From Cornus controversa (Eukaryota; Streptophyta; Magnoliopsida; Cornales; Cornaceae): 64,000 nucleotides of DNA. Shown one piece after another: positions 59,761 through 64,000 of the stretch; the first letter of the stretch is position 1; each line of letters opens with the position of its first letter. The DNA is taken from assembly GCA_026545225.1 (NCBI GenBank), contig CM048845.1, positions 80,218,533 to 80,282,532 on the forward strand. Direction: 5' to 3'. The notes below the pieces were generated by a model, which saw nothing but the letters and a program-made list of their open reading frames with translations, was not told where the DNA came from and ran no database searches. A program made the translations under genes and the position numbers.

Positions 59761-60300
59761 AGATGTTGACCAATTTTTTGTCGCTATGATGACACTTGGT
59801 CACACCAAGTCTTAACTCCCAACCAACCAAAGCGAACACGAGTTAAGTTAGGCATGAGAGACTAACACACAGAAGCCTTTAGCTTCCAAGCTTCATTATA
59901 TCTCAAATAGTAGAAAGAAATCTGGCTAACGTCCGCAGCAAGCTCACAATGTCACTCCATGCTTGCTTGCACGCCCTAACAAGCCTATTTGTAGGCAAGT
60001 CACAAAACTGACATGTTCTGAGCAATCAACTGAATGGCCTATTTGCGTTCCCTTACTTCGTGGCCTCAATCCAATACCTCAATGTCTAGTCCAAGCTCAA
60101 CATCATGCCTATGTTTTATCAAGCCTTGGTCCATTGGGTGTGGCCCAATGCCATGCTCCACAATTTCGCGTCCACGAGGGCTTGCCATGCCATGAACCGA
60201 GTAGCTCACATGTCATAGCGTGCCATGCATGGACATTAGAGAAGTCATAGTACACTGAAATAAATTATCCAGATTTAATTCAAGTTGTGTTTCTTAGCAT
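59761..60300. other. Unassigned, possibly repeat-derived sequence
   Basis: GC content is higher than in the surroundings, and words such as catgc/gcatg and aagcct recur (catgcttgcttgcacgccct). On the minus strand it resembles the leader part of a plant long terminal repeat, but no paired ends or target duplication were found. Confidence 0.3.
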
Positions 60301-60454
60301 TCTGTGTTCTCATTACTTCACTGCAAACTTTGAAGTTCCTAAAACCAAAGGGTCCTAAGTCCCAACCTAATAGTTTACCTTAAAAAATCCACATTTTACA
60401 AATGCTGCTGATTTAAAAGGCTCACTTTTGGTTACTAAATTAACTACTGCTACA

Positions 60455-61672
60455 TCAAGATCATCAAGGAAAAAAAATTCTGGGATATAAACATCCCTTC
60501 CCAGTGTTCTTGGTCACTTAGAAAGCTGCTCCAACTCAGGCAATTGGCTCGACCCATGCTCACTGCCATTATTGGTTCAGGATCAAAGATATCATTCTGG
60601 TTTGATATAGGGCTCCCTTGTGGCCCTCTGGTTAATAAAGTTCGGCATAATTGCTCTCTTTCCACTGCTCTGGGAAGATACTCTATGGTGAATGTCATTA
60701 CCTTAAATGACGAATGGTCTATCCCACATTATCTTAAGAGATTAATCCCAGAATTGAGAGACACCTCATACCTTCCAGCTCTTACTTCATATAACCCAGA
60801 CCACTTCTTATGGAATTATTTTCCTTCTTTCTTCATAGCTCTCACTACACAAGTTATCTCTCCACCACCTCCTCTTGTTAATTGACATCACATTGTGTGG
60901 TTTAAGTTCAACATCCCAAAGCACAGTTTCATCTTATGGACCGCTGCTCTAGATAAGTTATCTACCTTAGACAAACCTTCCATGGCATACAAGATGATCC
61001 CTAATCATTGTTGTCTATGTTTAAAAAATAAGGAAACGACATCTCATCTTTGCTTCCAATGCCCTTTCTCAACCACTATTTGGAATCATTTCCAACAACT
61101 TTGCAATTTTCAAATCAATGCCTTAAATTGGAATGATCTTCTTTCTTGGTCCGCTGTTAATTGGACATCTTCTATTTCCCATTTATCCCACAAACTTGCA
61201 CTAGCATCCTGTGTCTACTTCATTTGGAATGAAAGAAATTGCAGAATGATCAATGATAAAGCCTCCACTACCCAGAGCATCATCTAGTGTATCCATTGAA
61301 CAATCACACTAAGATTGCATTCACGCTCTTTCAAAAACAACAGAGCAGCCAGGAAACTAGCAGCCACTTGGCATCTCCCAAGCTCTACTCTTAGGCCACC
61401 AAAGAAACCACCAGATTTTTTATAGTTCAGGTTCCTATTCGAGGTGTTTTTTTTCCTTTCTCTTTATGTTACTTCTACGAGATGCCAAGCTGCTACTTGT
61501 TTTTACTTTACGCTCTGGTTTTTTGTTTTGTTTTACTTTCATTACACCTATGTATCCAGTTGATCCAACTGTAATGTTTAAGGCCACAAAGCCTTATGTT
61601 TTGTCTCCTCTGAGAATTTCCATGTATATTCAATTATCAATATACTTACTTACCTTACCAAAAAAAAAAAAA
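60455..61672 (+). mobile_element. 5'-truncated copy of the same L1-type LINE family
   Basis: This 1.2-kb copy keeps only the end of ORF2. It has SGSKISFWFDIGLPCGPLVN, then FNIPKHSFILWTAALDKLST, CCLCLKNKETTSHLCFQCPF and IWNERNCRM, that is the zf-RVT zinc-ribbon region, with a stop (TGA at 60883-60885) between two open parts. Its 3' end TTACTTACCTTACC plus poly-A is the same as that of the LINE at 51519-58110. The target duplication AACTACTGCTACA (60442-60454) against AACTGCTGCTACA (61673-61685) has one mismatch. Sharing the tail and the ORF2 text shows a single family that was recently active in this genome. Confidence 0.88.
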
Positions 61673-61685
61673 AACTGCTGCTACA

Positions 61686-61966
61686 GCTTGGTTGAACACT
61701 CGGTTTTCCTCTGATATTGGTTTTTCATGAACCGATCCAAAAAGGGTTTCTTCATAATTTAACAGATTAATTGGTGTAAAATTTGTGCATCCACCCATCT
61801 CAGGTACAAAAAGATCTGCACAACTTATCCAAATAGATGTAACATAGACCTTAATTTTCAACTTAAATTGATCAATGTCTTCGGGTCTAGGGTTGCGTTT
61901 TTCCGATGAGGAAGGCAGCAGGCTAATCATGCATCTGTTCATAGGAAATTTTAGCACATCATACAT
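61686..61966 (-). other. Unidentified minus-strand open frame beside the LINE
   Basis: A reading frame of about 94 codons outside the LINE (MYDVLKFPMNRCM, SSSEKRNPRPEDIDQF, VTSIWISCADLFVPEMGG, CTNFTPINLL) looks more protein-like than its surroundings and runs up to the LINE insertion site. I recognise no family. It could be an exon of a decayed gene, or chance. Confidence 0.2.
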
Positions 61967-63155
61967 AAAATATCTAAAAATTCAAAGAATTTGATCGGTC
62001 ACACAAGCCCGGATTGCAATTTTTTTTCTGTTTGTCAATGAAATCCATTAGGTCATAATCAAAACAAATTAAGTTCGACGTGTTTTGTCAATAAAAATTA
62101 TACATGAAGCTTAGATGAGTATTGTTGAAATGTCTTGAATGTAAGATTTTCAATGGATGGATTTTGGAAGGATAGGATTTAGAGTTTATCACAAACATAT
62201 ACTATATGAATATATATAAACATTGATCTCAAAGGCAAATAGGTTCTACATCTGCTTAATTGGTTCACTTTTTTGAAAAATGTATCATGTTTTTCGAGAA
62301 CTGAAAAATAAAAAACAGTATGAAATTTGCTTTCTTTGACAGTTTTCTAAAAATTGGTTCTTGAACACTGAACAAAAAAAATATTTTGAGATTTGTTATG
62401 CAATGAACAAACTGATGCAATATTGATATAAGGGGTAGTAAATGGAAGTAAGTTAGATAGAGAAAATGGAGACCGTTGCTCATCTATTATAAATTCTTCT
62501 TCAAATTCAAAATAAAATAATTTGGTTTCTTCATAATTTAAAAATTACAATTGAATACTTATGAACAAGTCCCTAAAGAGGAGATCAAAAGATCATGCCA
62601 CAAGTGGGGCTAATTGGTTGTGTGTTACTTATTATATATTTTATATTTCCTTAAGATGATAAATTTTTTAAATAAAATCAGTTTGGACTTGAAATAAAAT
62701 GACTTGAAGAAAATTTCCTGTACATTTTCTCTCTTCCGTACATGCCACATTAGTTGAATTAAGTCAGTTTGAAGAAATTAATAAGTAAAATGTTTGACGA
62801 AATGATCAACAAACGCAGCGTGTTGTTAGTTAATCTGTTTTAAAATCATTAATTACAGGAAAGAAAATGTGTAAGTGAGGAAATCTTCATTCTCTTCCAA
62901 GCTTGAGCCTGTTCGGGATTTGGTCCAGTAAATTACAATGCATTTAAATCATAACACAGGCCAGGTCATCAATATTTAATCGAAAACATAATATAATTAA
63001 TTCAAGAATGTTATAATAATATCAAAGTATTACATTATCAATCTAATGTATTGCAACTAGATGTAATATGTGTGGTATTCACCATGTGTTGCATTAATGT
63101 GGATTGAATGGTACTAAACTCCAAAGTGTACCTGAGAAGATTTGGATCCATAACG
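61967..63155. other. AT-rich intergenic sequence
   Basis: No gene or clear element was found. A fragment near 62900 (aagcttgagcctgttcggga) resembles the hAT MITE family but is too short to bound. Confidence 0.45.
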
Positions 63156-63436
63156 TAGGACTGCAATTGAATCGAGAAAAGCTTGAGCATGTTCGAGATC
63201 GGCTTGTTTATTTGTAGACTCAATTCGAACTCGGCTCGAAATTGTGACGAGCTCGAAAAGCTGAGATCTGATTTGAGCTTGTATTATTTTGAAAAGCTCA
63301 TACTTGACTTGTTTAATAACAAAAGTCGTTCAAGCTCAATTTGAGCTCATGTTCAAGAACATAAACAAACTTATTTATACAAATTAATGTTCATGAATTT
63401 GTTCACGAGCTTACGTTTATGAAACTATACAAGCTT
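63156..63436. mobile_element. Decayed hAT-type MITE, interrupted
   Basis: It starts TAGGACTGCAATTGAATCGAG, close to the left terminus at 50030. It then follows the same order of gagctcgaaaagctga, cttgtttaataa, gttcaagaacataaac, and gttcatgaatttgttcacgagc as that copy, with many substitutions. Its right end is cut off at 63436, where the inverted-repeat element copy C begins. Confidence 0.75.
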
Positions 63437-64000
63437 ATGTTTAGGACAAAGAAGTCCTACTTTTGAAAACTATTTTCAAATGAGTTCAAATTTAAACTTT
63501 TTTCCAGTATTACCCTTATTACTGAAGTAGCAAGTATCAAACTAATTAATTATTTTCTTAATATGGTATAAATTATATTATATTTCCAATTTCTTTAGGG
63601 TTCCTATTTAATCTAATGACAATTATACTTTCTTTTGTAAACATTAATTAAAATTTACCACAAATTTCTATATGGTATAAATTTAAAAGCACTCTATGTC
63701 TTCAATTTTCATTCTACGTTAATAAAACCTCCATCCAAATACCTAAGTCATACTTTATTATTTTCTTTTCTAGGCAAAATATACTTGTACAAGTTATTTG
63801 CTTCCTTATGAATCCAATGCAAAGACTCACTTTCAAATTAATTCAGCAATAGTACTGTAATATTGCCCAAGACCACTGCATTTAAAAATTGGCTCCGTTA
63901 CATTTGTGTGATGCTTCATTTAAAACAGAATCTACCTAAAACATTTTTATATAGAAAATTAAAACGTCTGTCGTAACTATTTGTATGGTGCATAGTTTCA
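63437..64000. mobile_element. Inverted-repeat DNA element, copy C (runs off the window)
   Basis: The terminal-repeat part (63437-63560; aggacaaagaagtcctactt, caaatgagttcaaatttaaac) matches the end of copy A. From about 63575 onward it matches copy B (44470-44920) nearly exactly to the window edge. It starts inside the hAT MITE to its left, so it inserted later. Confidence 0.8.

Noticed and set aside
59761-60300. Minus-strand solo LTR
   Set aside because: The texture is suggestive, but the candidate TG and CA ends gave no matching 5-bp flanks.

Overview
The window is nuclear DNA of a flowering plant, almost certainly a eudicot. It is AT-rich, its genes have many GT-AG introns, and it is full of plant-type microsatellites, MITEs, tRNA-derived SINEs and L1-type LINEs. 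The species cannot be named from the sequence. I support five protein-coding genes. (1) The 3' part of an Agenet/Tudor-domain nuclear protein gene of the G2484-1 type, plus strand, five exons between 3344 and 9586. (2) A complete nine-exon plant O-fucosyltransferase-family gene, minus strand, 20677 down to 11237, predicted 572 aa. (3) A two-exon NFD6-like small organelle-targeted protein gene, plus strand, 36133-36694, predicted 106 aa. (4) An intronless PLS-class PPR gene, minus strand, 43970-42174, 598 aa. (5) A seven-exon WAT1-related (EamA-type) transporter gene, plus strand, 46522-58733, predicted 359 aa. For genes 2, 3 and 5 the spliced lengths come out as whole numbers of codons and every junction keeps frame, which is strong internal support.

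Region by region: 1-3343 is upstream intron or flank of gene 1. It holds a 2.1-kb Mutator-like element that is a long imperfect inverted repeat, with an Au-type SINE directly after it. The last large intron of gene 1 (4603-9315) holds the end of a CACTA element and an antisense LINE fragment. Genes 1 and 2 converge on the gap 9900-11236. The interval 20950-36000 has no gene I can support. It carries two MITEs near gene 2, dispersed repeats, a second SINE, an inverted-repeat DNA element and AT-rich filler. A 2.06-kb solo LTR with a roughly 0.94-kb tandem array sits 146 bp beyond the stop of gene 3. Genes 4 and 5 are divergent, about 2.5 kb apart. Gene 5 is inflated by insertions: a MITE-like element and a G-rich tract in intron 2, a hAT-type MITE in intron 3, a full-length L1-type LINE in intron 5, and a tandem repeat filling intron 6. 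Downstream is a 5'-truncated copy of the same LINE family and, at the right edge, an inverted-repeat element inserted into a decayed hAT MITE.

The genes do not form a pathway. They are independent housekeeping or organellar functions kept in order by descent. The adjacent PPR and WAT1-related genes match, from memory, the neighbouring Arabidopsis loci At5g47460 and At5g47470, so the right half is probably an old syntenic block. I found no credible new biological system. The most informative items are the transposon nesting, a GC-AG intron in gene 5, the solo LTR with its internal array, and a conserved 3' hairpin in the LINE family.
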